From: Sipunculus nudus
Taxonomy: Eukaryota > Annelida > Sipuncula > Golfingiida > Sipunculidae
Reading direction: 5' to 3'
Length of the DNA stretch: 64,000 nucleotides
Assembly (NCBI GenBank): GCA_026874595.1
Contig: CM049307.1
Location: 45,813,678 to 45,877,677 of the forward strand
In this document: positions 14,249 through 26,405 of the stretch, piece after piece
How positions within the stretch are numbered: position 1 is the stretch's first letter
Layout of the letters: every line of letters starts with the position of its first letter
The notes under the pieces: generated by a model
What the model was told of the DNA's origin: nothing
Database searches by the model: none
The model's input: the letters and a program-made list of their open reading frames with translations, nothing else
Program-made: the position numbers and the translations under genes

Positions 14249-16206
14249 TGTCGAGGCCCAGATCAAAATTCTAATCTGGGCCAGACCAGTTTTAAACTGG
14301 GCCAGCCCAGATTAAAATTTTGATCTGGGCCGGTCCAGATTAAAATCCTGTGGTGAAGACTTTAAGATTTAAATCTGGTCTGGACTGATTTTAAACTGGG
14401 CTGGCCCAGATCAGAATTTTAATCTGGGCTGGTTAAGTTTATAATCCTGTGGTGGACTGATTTTAAACTGGGCTGGCCCAGATCAAAATTTTAATCTGGG
14501 CTAGTCAAGATTACAATCCTGTGGTTGACTGATTTTAAACTGGGCCTAACCTGATCAGAATCCTAATCTAATCTTAGGCTAGCTTGATTTTTATCACCTT
14601 AAATCAGATAATACAGTTAACATTTATTCCAGATACACCATTTTGAAGGGCACAAAACAGATAATGAACAAGATCATTTAAAATATTTTAGTGAGGAAAA
14701 AGCTAATGAACAAATGTGATATTCTTTGCTTTCATCTATTCTTCAAGCGTACAAGTTCACATTTGAACTTCAGCTAAACCAACTACCTAAATTTATCACA
14801 GTTTAGAATATGTGTCAGTTCTGAGACATCTACTTAACTTAATATCAAAATTTTCAACTTAACTCAAATAATTTTCTGTTATAAATATCAAAATTTCATG
14901 TGTAATATTAAATATATACACGCATAATTAAATACCAGCTTTACCCATTTATAAGTGAACAAAAGTAATTTATCAATCTTGATGCTCATTTGGGTGAGCA
15001 ACATGACATTGTGCCCTAACTTGGGGCTAGGGAGAGGTTTGTGATGCCATTTCTGTAATTTTCAATAGCAGAAAATCCACAGCTGAGAAAATGATATGAT
15101 TGTTGTCATTTGTCAGTCTAAAAATTGGAGGTGAACATGAGTGAAAATTGGAATTTAGTATTTTAATTTAGAGCGTGACAAACATGGTGGAGTTTTCACT
15201 TTGGAGTTAATAACTTAAAAAAAAAAGTTAATTAATTAACTGATAAATAACGTAAATTGAAGATAGTTAAAAGCTGCAATACAAATATTCTCTACCTTCA
15301 ATAGTTAAAATGCTAAGTTGGTAAATATTGTTCCCACTGTTCTATCTAAATAGATGTTTCAGGGCCTTCTTTCCTTAATATGTAGTACGTTATAAGTTCT
15401 AGGTCCAATGTTACAATAAGTGCAAATTTTTTATTGGGTGACTGGGGGTGGGGGGGGGGGGGGGTTCACAGACAAAAAAACCCCAAACTATGATAAATAA
15501 TAAATAACATAACAAATAAAATTTTGAATTTACAGGTCTTGGATCACAAGCTTAACATTGAGTAACATATAAATTAATTATTATTGATTAAATTTTGTTT
15601 TAGTTTGTTGAATTAATGCACATGTTCTGCAAGCTATATTTGTAGTTTTTAGCTGTAAAATACCAATGTTTAACATGATTATCTTATAATTATATATTAT
15701 ACATTTCACATAAGAGGTGAAAATACAAAATAAATATGACAGGAACCAACAAAAATATTTTCATAGAATATGAAATAAATTCATTTAATATTAATCATTA
15801 CTAAATTAGTCTTATAATGTTTTATAAATTCTTTGAATTGATGAAAGGCCAGCTAGTTAAATATAGTGTAATTGAAGCCAGCCTAGGAGCAGATTAGGAT
15901 TCTGATCTGGGCTGGTCCAGTTTAAAATCAGTCCACCACAGGATTGTTAACTTGACTTGCCCAGATCAAAATTCTAATCTGGGCTGGCCCAGTTTCAAAT
16001 CAGTCCAGACCAGATTTAAATCTTGAAGGCTTCACCACAGGATTTTAATCTGGACCAGCCCAGTTCAAAATTTCAATCTGGGCTGGCCCAGTTTTAAAAC
16101 TGGTCCGGCCCAGATTAGAATTTTGATCTGGGCCGGTCCAAATCAAAATTTTGATCTGGGCTGGCCCAGTTTTAAATTGGGCCAGATTCTAATCTGGGCC
16201 TCGACA
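14249..16206. mobile_element. Foldback element 3
   Basis: Starts TGTCGAGGCCCAGATC and ends CTGGGCCTCGACA in a TA repeat. The left subterminal array is at 14249-14570, the right at about 15880-16206, with 1.3 kb of A+T-rich DNA between. Both arrays repeat CCTGTGGTG or its complement CACCACAGG between the TCTGGGCC palindromes, showing that they are inverted copies. No transposase is visible. Confidence 0.7.
14633..14719 (+). other. Terminal-exon-like short open frame inside foldback element 3
   Basis: An acceptor-like aacatttattccag precedes 28 open codons (starting IHHFEGHKTDNEQD) and a stop. The peptide is hydrophilic and acidic. It might be a captured gene fragment or the end of a lost element-encoded protein. 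It is short enough to be chance. Confidence 0.2.
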
Positions 16207-19200
16207 TATATATATCTATGTGTCAAGTATATATGCCTGGACAAAATAAAAGTGAAATATATACATGTAGCAGATGTATGAGAGAGTAATTCTTTCTATA
16301 TGATCAACTAATGGAAATGCCTTGCTTTGTGGTAGTTACTATCAATCTTCTAATAAAGCCTGCCATGCAGCAAATTCAACTCGTGTAAAACCTGCGTATT
16401 CTTGGCTATAAAAATATCCTCTATGTATCCAAGTTACCGTTTCTGACATTCTTTTTACGTACATTCCAAAAAGTAATGCTCACAAGAGAACTATTAAGAA
16501 GACAGATATTCTTAAAAACAACCCATATCAATCATCCAAAGCCCCATTACCATAATAAGTCTATTTCCAATATTTACTTTCACACTTTTCAAAGGCAGTG
16601 GAACAAGGCTACCACTCAAAACAACCTAATCAAGATGAACAACTTGTCCAACATCACCAGATGAGGATTTACTGCTCATGAACTAGATGACGGTTTTAGA
16701 GCTCAGCGACTCTGCTCAGCTGAGCTGATCTAACCACCCATGTCGGTCGTCCTTCTGTCTGCCTCCTGTCAGATGAGATTTTTATCTGATCAATATTTTA
16801 ACCCACAGGTGAATTAATCACAGAGATATAATTATTCTCCTGCAATATTCTGACCTTTCAAATATATTTCTATCATATTCTTTCTACATCTAACCTTAAA
16901 AATATTCCCATGGAAGAAATAAATTAGCTTGAAAATTAATAAAATTCTCTTAAAAACATTTTGGGTGGTAGTAAAGGCAATAAGTTCAAATTAACCTTAA
17001 AAAAGTGCATCTCATCTTTATAAATATTCCCATTTTGTAATTATAGAGATTTACTTTTATGCTCCCTATAAATACATTGTCATCTATCTATATTTGTCCC
17101 TATAGCAATCCAGTTTTCAGTCAGTCCATCTCTCCATACTTTATTATTATCTCCAGAACTATTGAAGCTATTGTTATGAAAATTATATTGAAGATTGTCA
17201 TCTACGAGAGAATGTGTGCAACTGGGTTTCAGACCTTGTAAATACCATATGGCCGTGATCTCGGAAGACATTTCACATGCATTGTCTCAAGAACCATTCC
17301 AGTGAATGCTGTGAAAATTTTACCATAAACTGACATACATAAAAGGACATGAGTTTTCAAGTTCCAGACCCATCCAAATACAGTATTGCCACAAACTGCC
17401 ATTTGCAAGGATGCCAAAATATACATCACACAAAAAAATGTTTGTAGGTGCGTGTTTGTTTAAGAAGCTTTTTTTTGCTCACAGAAGAGAATACACCCAA
17501 AAATTATACACAATTCTATTTATATTACATTTGAAATAGCAATACTGTGTGGAAGAGTTTCCTGCACAAACTGTTGCGACACGTGAAACAAAGGTTCCAA
17601 ATTTGACTCTACAGGCACAGAATAGGCCTTAAAATGTCTATGCTGGCAGCCAGAAACGCCTGTGCTGTTAGAAAAACCAGCAGCTCTGATAAATATGTCT
17701 GGGGTGATTTTGGTCAGTTTAATAAAGAGCAGCTGCTGAAGGTATTGTCTGTCGGTCAGCTGACTGACCAGATGGACTGGTAACCATGGTGAGGCATCCA
17801 GATAACCATGACAGCACTGGTAAGGTTATTATCAGAACCAGTAACCTATCCCAGGTAGCAGATGTTTGCCAGGCAAGTCATCAGATATAAATATAGAACG
17901 CCAGGTACTCCATCACCAAAACCTACCGCAAGGTCGGGTCAGAAATTATATCACCCAAGGAGCCTCCTGTGATATATTTCTCCAAACAGACAAAACTTTC
18001 AAGCCAATATTGAGGTAGAATTCACACAAATAGACAGCCCATGTCACTGGACATATTTATCCTAAGGTCACATCAGTAATTATATTTTCTTTATTGCCAA
18101 ATCTGTGACAGGGATCCTAGCGTAAATCTTTTTCACAGTTTACATCACATCATATATCACCAAAAGTAGTAAATATAGGATCAGGTCAGTTAGGCATGCT
18201 GAAGTGGCCATCAACTGAAAAATGTCCTTCACCTTTAGAATATTTCAAGGATTTGGGAATCATATTCATAGCAATATGCAAGGAAGGTTAAAGGAACCTT
18301 GGAACCCAAACACTGAAACTAATACACAAGCCAGTGAACATATTTTTTTTTAAAGTTTTTCACAAATATTAAGATTATATTTGAAGCAAGATGTCCATGC
18401 AAGATCATCCCACCGAAAGCAATGTCTGACATTTCTCTTAGCACCATTTAAGGTATAAGGTATGTAGGATACAATGATTGGTCACAAATGAGTTGCACAG
18501 TATCGGTCTGGCCAATCACTACATGCTTTAACCAATAAAAAGGGCTGTTTCAAATGTAATATCATTTCTCCTGAAGCACACAAGGGAAAAGCATGGAGTA
18601 ACAAATGTTTGGAAATCAACTTAATGAGAGAAAGTTTGGTAATGTTTCTGTGAAGGAGGAACAATTATTCTGAAACATTATATATTCATAAGCAGCATAT
18701 TGTGTGTTGTATCATGAGAGAAGTGTGGATATATATCACATACTGTAAAATAATGTATATATTTCAAACAGATAATGTCAAATGCAAACACTTGTATTCT
18801 GAGCATGGGCTCGGTTTTTATCAAGTTACCAATAAGCATCTGACCATTATCACCTTAAAATGTATTATAACAGAACTATTACGCAAGTAACAGTTACACT
18901 AAGTGATATTTTCATACTGAGAGGGATCATTATGTGAAGAAATTCACAATCAAACAAAACTGAATTCTCTCAATTCTGCAATTATATATCAAAGTATATT
19001 CGCGCCCAAAATCCAAGTGGGAATTCAGTATGATCCTGGTAGAATAAACCATTCCCTGTGAGGAAACGGCAGGATTTTTTAGTAGATAATTTGATGTAGT
19101 AGTGAATTTTTACACAGACACTGTCCTCAGCAAGTCAACAAGAGGCCATTATCAGTCACATTAGTCAATCAGTCCCTCCCGTTAGGTTATTATTTAACAG

Positions 19201-20991
19201 CAGATCCACTCATAATTCATAAAATCAGTCGTGAACTGAATATTCAAGTGATAAAACTGGCACTTAAGTGAGTTGGGTCTGGTCATTTTCATTCACAATT
19301 CCATGTAATTATAATCAGTCATTTCAAAATCTGCTCATAATTTATGAATTTGATGTGAATTTAATATCAGATATCAGTAATAATTTTTATTATTAATATA
19401 AGACTTTTTCTTGTCTGTTCCACTGACACACTCCTATCCTCGTATTCATTATACAAGTATTTATCAAAATTCACTATTATAATCATCATCATCATCATCA
19501 CCATAATCACTTTCAGGCACCGCTGCAATACCATCCGACGCAGCAACATTTACTGAGATTCTGTTTGCAAGCATTTTAACCCTACATGATTCTATGAGTC
19601 ACTTGAAAAACACTGTCAACACAGGGGATTTAAATCGATCTAGGCTGTAAAAAAAAACAGCTAGTCCACTTAGTTTAGCACTTTGATCGATCTAAGGTGT
19701 ACTCCACTAAAACTGTTGGATATGGTCTACTTTAGATCAATCTGGGCTGTGCTAAGCACCGATTGACCTTTCTTCACTGTCTCTTGCGTTTTGTGTGACA
19801 CTGTGGATGGACGTCTGGATATCAAACTGTCTGATTGGAATCTTTTTTTAACACAGGCAGTCAGAACAAACCCTGCCTCTGAAGCCTCCAGCGAATCGAT
19901 CTCAGCATTTGGAGCGATCTCTCTGTGGACTTAGCCATTAAAGAGCACTTTTTTACAATCCTTGCATGAAAATGGTAGACAATTTATGCAAAGTAGTCTG
20001 GGCCATTCTGTGAATTCAGGGACACACAGACCCACAAGTAGCCCGGGAAAAATAAATAATCTGTTTGCAAAGGATTTCTGTCCTATTTACATACCACACT
20101 AATTGGACCAACATTCAGAACATGTGCAAAAGTGAAATGATTCAACAATGGTGTGAAGTGCTTCACTTGTAGTTAGGTCTGTGTGTATTTTACGTTTACG
20201 AAAAAAGCATATGTAAATGAGTGACAAGTTACACTTTTGGCAAAACCTTGATGCATGTTAGGTTAATGTTAAAAGATTTTCAATCCTTAACAGAAAAGCA
20301 AAAGTTGATTCATTTAACTCTGTCTAAATGAAAGTGAGCCTGAACACCTAATTGCTTTACTCTTTTAATGAAAGGATATAAGAAACAAAAACACTTGTAA
20401 AACAAAAATTCACATATAATTTCACACATGAATAAAACCATCTATTTACAAATGTAGTCATCAAATTCATCATCAAATTTTAAAATTTCTTTCAAATCCA
20501 TGATCCACCCACACAAACCATTTAACAACCCAAATAATACCAACACACACCAGTTGGCAGTTCCACTTTTCTTAAGTCCATGACAATTAAAGTCTGCAGT
20601 TAAGCCAAAAATGAAATAATATATACTATCATGAATAATGAAAGCACCGATTTTTATCTCTAATGCAGACTCGTTCAAACACAGCTTATGACTACACGTG
20701 TTACATTAAATAGATATTCCAGCAATAGAGACAATAGTGGAGTACACTTTCATTTTGGCAAATCCATAAATAACATGTCTTGTAGAACACTATTCACCAG
20801 CAGGAGATAATATGAATGATAGGTTAAGTACTAATTCATTCTGGTTCATCAATTAAATTTAATAAAGGCCTAGATCAAGCTGAGATCTGTACACCTCTAG
20901 TCTTCTGTCCAGATATTTCAATTTTCATACTGATGGCCCCCCTCTTGATTTTGTGGCTCCTGACACAATTTATTAATGCCTAGCAGCTATG

Positions 20992-21345
20992 CTTTCAGAG
21001 ACCTTGATTAAACAATCCATTTTGGCATCTATTTCATGAATGATGAACAAGGCAATTAAACAAATCAAATGACATGCATACACTTGTTCAAGGATGCCTG
21101 GTGCAATGTTTCAATCAAAGGTTTAACATTACCCAGAGGGCATCTAGAATCAAACCAAGCAGGTACAGCCATATAAGCCAGTCTCTCTTTTGGTTCATGT
21201 GTTCACATGACACATGTACAGTGTATTTTTAAACTTTTGACCGGCAATCGTGATTTGCAGACCTGCAGTCCGTGCACACTAGAGGGTTGTTCATTATTCA
21301 TGAAATAGACACCAGAGTCGCTTACTTAATCAAGGTCTGTGAAAG
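20992..21345. repeat. Inverted repeat in caskin intron 1
   Basis: The arms at 20992-21050 and 21287-21345 are about 59 bases each and match for most of their length: CTTTCAGAGACCTTGATTAA against its complement, and CTATTTCATGAATGATGAAC against its complement. The spacer is 236 bases. It could be a foldback MITE or a structured intronic element; no target duplication is evident. Confidence 0.6.
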
Positions 21346-24300
21346 AAAACCTGTCCCCGGCTGCATAGTAGATAGATGAAGATCTTAAATTTTCTATCAC
21401 CAATCCAGAATATTTGTTAGGGGGTTCATAACAGAAACAAAGTCCTCTTGATTTAATTTCAGAATATGGGACATGTTACATATTGCACACACAAGGAAAA
21501 TTAACTTACATAAATATATGAAGTATTGATATAGTTAATATTTGCATTTATCTACAAAGAGCATACAGAAGTAGTTTTTTTTTCATTTCAGACCTATTTG
21601 TTTATAGATTGCAATATAACTATTTTGTAACATTTCATGGCATGAAGGACTTTTAAGAAAACAAAACATTCTGAATGACATAGGACCGAACTTAATTCAG
21701 ATCATGTTCCATTTATAAAACCTGTCCTTGTATTTGTCAGCTAAATTCAATAAAGCAAAGTTATAAATAAAACAGAACACTTAAGTAGCAAAACCTACAA
21801 CTGTGTTCAAAAAGACAATATTCAGGAATAGTAGGAGAGAGAGGAAAAGCTTTAAATATTTTTCCTTTTTTAAAATAATTTTGGGACCAAAGCTAAAAAT
21901 AATATTACATACGACCATAAAGCCTCATTTCCCTAAATTGTCGACCTCCGCACTAAAAGCACAGATAACAAATCCAGTTTATTATCGTCTTTGCATGAGC
22001 TGCATGTTCTCAAACCTGGGTGTCAAAGAAAAAATAGTTGCCAAACCTTATCAATCTCTCAAACGCTCAAATTGGTTTCAGTGGAATGTCAGAAACGCCC
22101 CTGGACATGACAATTTATCCATAATCAATATCTGTGATTAAAAGAAACAAAATTAACCTGATTTGTGTTGTTATGATAAAGATCAGATTAATCTTATGGT
22201 TCTCTCATGTCGCTTATCCACTCTTGTTTTTACCTCTTCCAATAAACGTAACCCCTGGCAACAAATGAGGCATTGCCAGACGAGAAAGGGGAATGGTAAA
22301 ACACACTACCCAGGACCCTGGACATAACAGGATTGTGAATTATCAAGGGGGGCCATGATTAAATTTGCTATCTGCCAACCATATTAAACAGAATTGATTT
22401 TGTATATATTTATTTTTTATTTTATCATTATAAGTCCTCTGTTAGTATGTTCTATACGGCCAATTCTCTTAGACCAACACAACTGTAAAGGTTTTTCTAT
22501 AATCATAAAAGATGAACATTTTTTCATCACAAAATGATATGTCAAAGTGAAGGCCAAAATTTAGGCTGAAATTCCCCCAACAGGGGTTCAGTTTACAGAA
22601 ACAGTTTGAAAGAACCTTTTTTAATTCTGACTTATTCAATGAATCTCTCTTTTTTGACGATGTGGGGACAGTGAGATACACAAGCACTTTCTGAAGAAGT
22701 GACATTCAGGGCTGGAGCAGAACTTTTTACAATTGGACATAATAATTAAGTTCCAATCCCTGCCTGCTCTGTCACTAAAGGAGAAGTTAAAATGTTGATT
22801 TAACTATCTGATAATTTTAAATACTAGTTTGGGAGAGATGACCTTTTTAAAACAAATCTGTGGTTGACATTTGTATTCACAGATAGATAGTGCTAATGAT
22901 AAAAAAAGATAATTTAGATTTATTTTTCAATACTTGATTTTTTGTTGTTCTTTCTTTGAACTTGCTGGGAACTTATATTATGATGTGTTTATGAAAAGTA
23001 ATGGTTTTAGGATTTATTTTTTTTATATAATCTCTGAGAGGCTGAGCTAAATACTTGTATAAAACTACCAAAACTATCAAACATTTCAAAATATTAATAA
23101 AATAAATATTCATCCAATTAACAATACTTTCCTTAATAAATACAAAAATATAAGGTAAATAAGTTAAAACTCAGGTGGCAGGCCAGGTGCAAGAACAATA
23201 CCACCAACTGTGCCCTTATCTACAAAGTCTGGGCGTTGGCCGTTCATGCGATCAGGACCTATCTTCAATGTGCTATATCTTATATCATTATCGATCATCA
23301 TGTACCTGGCATACCTACCTACCCAGTCACAGGTGCGATATCATTATCAAGGGACTTCTCTTTCACCCTGTTTTGCTCCAGTATATTTCATAAGCAAACC
23401 TAGATACCAGTACATGCTCAAGGTACATGGATTAATCTTTGTCATTATCTATGCATGTAACTTTGATGTTACAGATTTGTTCTAAAAACACAAAATGCAA
23501 CATGTAAGGAACAAATACTGAAGTGATTCATAAAAACAAAAGCATTATAACATAAAGTATAAAAGAGTGTTACTGTAAAGATATGTAATAATTATAATTC
23601 TATACTGCTGTTTATGCTTGATTTATGATTTTTTTTAAGCAACGTTAAAAAAAAAGTCTCTTTTGACCATTAATTATCTTTAAAGAAAACCCAGCACAGA
23701 AATTCCAAATAAATGCTAGTGTTATCCATACACCAAAAACAGACGTGTAAGTAACGAAAGTTCCATGTTACCATTTCATTCATCAGAATGAAGAGTACTT
23801 TATGATTTTTGGCAAAACAGCAATGTTTGAATTATTTCTGTTTAGTCATATCATATGTTCCTTGGCCCCAACACCTGCAGCAAAAATAAAAAGAATGTTT
23901 TGAGCAAATCTGTGTGAACGAAATATCAATACATGCATGTCCCTTGTAACATATTATTAAATATCACTCTTCTTGAAGGAGTGGGTTCGAAGCTTGTTTG
24001 GGAAAAAAAATTAACAAACTACTGCTACACTAAGTCACAGCAATTTTCATCCTTGTGAGGTCATAGTAAGTACCCAACGACCTTGCGTGATCCTGATGTT
24101 ACTGGCATGGTGTGATTGATCAGGAATAATAGAAACAAGCCAGGCGTAACAAGTATGAAGAACGCCACGCTCACCTGAGCGAGCACATGGACTGTAAACA
24201 CTGCAGACCCAGGATATGGGAGGAGAGTAGCGTCTTAAATGGTGACTGATCGGAGGTTAGACTTAATTTTATTAAGTTGCAATGCTGATGGTGGTCTCAT

Positions 24301-26029
24301 GCACAAAGACACACCTCTTTAGATGCTTCTTCCCTTGGAACTGATCATGTATAATGTCAATAACCTGCAAGGATGATGACCTTGTATTAAATAAACCTTA
24401 ACCTGACAGTTTACTCCAAATTCTGTTATTTAATATCTCATTTAATTATATCCAAATGTGTCAGTAACTAAGCATTTTGTTGAAGATGTAATCTGATGTA
24501 TATTTTTTTTACAGCATGCTTCATTGAAATATTCTTCATTCAACAACCTTCTTTGTGAGGAATATCCTTCTCCATCTGGGATAAGAAATGATATGGCACA
24601 TTGGTTTCAGTTTTTTTTGTTTTTTTTTGTGGGGGGGGGGGGCAACACTTGTCTTATAAATAGTCTGTATCCATTACTTACTTTTTAGCCTATTTTATTG
24701 CAAAATACTATGCCCAAGTACCTACCAAGATTAATTTAATAATAATACTCCCTACAGTTTAAAAATGGTGACAGAGTGCAGATGTATTGTAAGTACAGAT
24801 AAATATAGTAGCTTTACAGATAACAGGACAATGTCAGACACCACTTTACAAAAAACTAACTTTAACTCTGTATTGTAAAGGTCACCAGGCCAAAAGAGTG
24901 GGATCTTTATAAAAAAAGATCTTCAAGTTTATGAAAAACCTTTATTATCAGTCAATACTTTTGTAATTCTGAAAAAAAGTAACACTGCAACACCTTTTCT
25001 AAACACTTAATATGTACGCACAGATGCTACAATGCAACCATTGTGGCTGCAGTCAAACTACTCGATGCTTAACAAAAGCGTGCAGGATTGAATGCAGGGG
25101 GTGCTTTATGCAGATCAGCTTTTAGACCTAAATTTAGTGGCCATAGCTGTCAAGGTCCTTAAAATGCATCGGTATGTCGGTCCTATTAGTCGACTCTCTC
25201 TTTGATCATGTAGTATGTATATGTCAATCACGAGAGGCTAAAACACACCATACACAGGTGAAGTGGTTTAGACTTGTACCTGCCCAGTTACTGAGTACCT
25301 GAGTCAGAGGTAGAGTTTGTGTACGTTAAGCCTGAGTCTACACCTTGAGATTCAAATTCTCTGGTGACAACTGGCATCTGATTAAAACGACTTCCCTGGA
25401 TGGTTCTCAGTCATTTGTCCTTGCATAACAAACTCTTAACCTCTGAAGCTACACATAAATCCTGGTGCATCACGTATTTTTATGTAAAAGTTTGTCCCTT
25501 TTTAAGACTGTACTACATCTGTAATTCTCTCATAGAAATTTATTTTTTTATATTTAAGGACAAATTCCAGCTACACCGGTACACCTACTGTATTTATTTT
25601 CCATAATTATATGCATGCATGTCCATCTTGTAAAATTTATGGTCTTGTATTAAAATCCAATTTTCCTGAATATAACTCTCTATTCTGTGCCCTTATGATA
25701 ATAACTTGCCCTGTTTCCAAAGATATATATCATATAACCTTATTCTGAATATAAATGAATCCTATCAATTTAGAATTTAAAAATAAATAAATGCATCTTC
25801 ATATATATCTTTGTTTGCATGAATGCATGTGTTTTTTCACATGTAAAATCAATCCTTATAAAAGTCCATAGATATATATATGATACTCTCTGCCTGTAAA
25901 TAAAGAGGAATTAACTGTATAAAATGTGTCCAGAACTGGCAGATCTCTGACGATTGTGGTGCTCTTCTATTTGGAAATTTATCCTGACAGGAATGTGGAA
26001 TATATGCTGGTGAATGAAACAATGAAAAC

Positions 26030-26405
26030 CAGAAAGGACCTTTTTAAGGCCAGCTGATATAAAATTTAAGACCCTTTTATACACAGAATTCTTTAATGGC
26101 CCTACTGTGCTTTAAAACTACTGAAGAGTCCAAATGGTGGTCACTACAAGTATGGACTGGTCTCACGGTAGTCAGTCCTGAGAATCTACAGAGACAAGTA
26201 ACAGCCGCAATATCTCCAAAACTGTCTCAAGCTTATGTTCGATCACCAAACTGTTTGTGCACATTCATAATATCAGGATGGGTAAAAATCAAATTTAAGA
26301 CCTTTTTAAGACCTATATCAGGATTCCTGGAATTTGTATGACCTTTTCAAGGCCTTAAAAATGCAAAATCAAAAATAAGACTTTTTAAGGTCCCGCAGGA
26401 ACCCT
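26030..26405. repeat. Interspersed repeat with AAGGACCTTTTTAAGGCC words
   Basis: Words such as GACCTTTTTAAGGCC, TTTAAGACC and GACCTTTTCAAGGCC recur near both ends of the segment, partly in inverted arrangement. It looks like a decayed transposon end pair. Limits are approximate. Confidence 0.4.
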
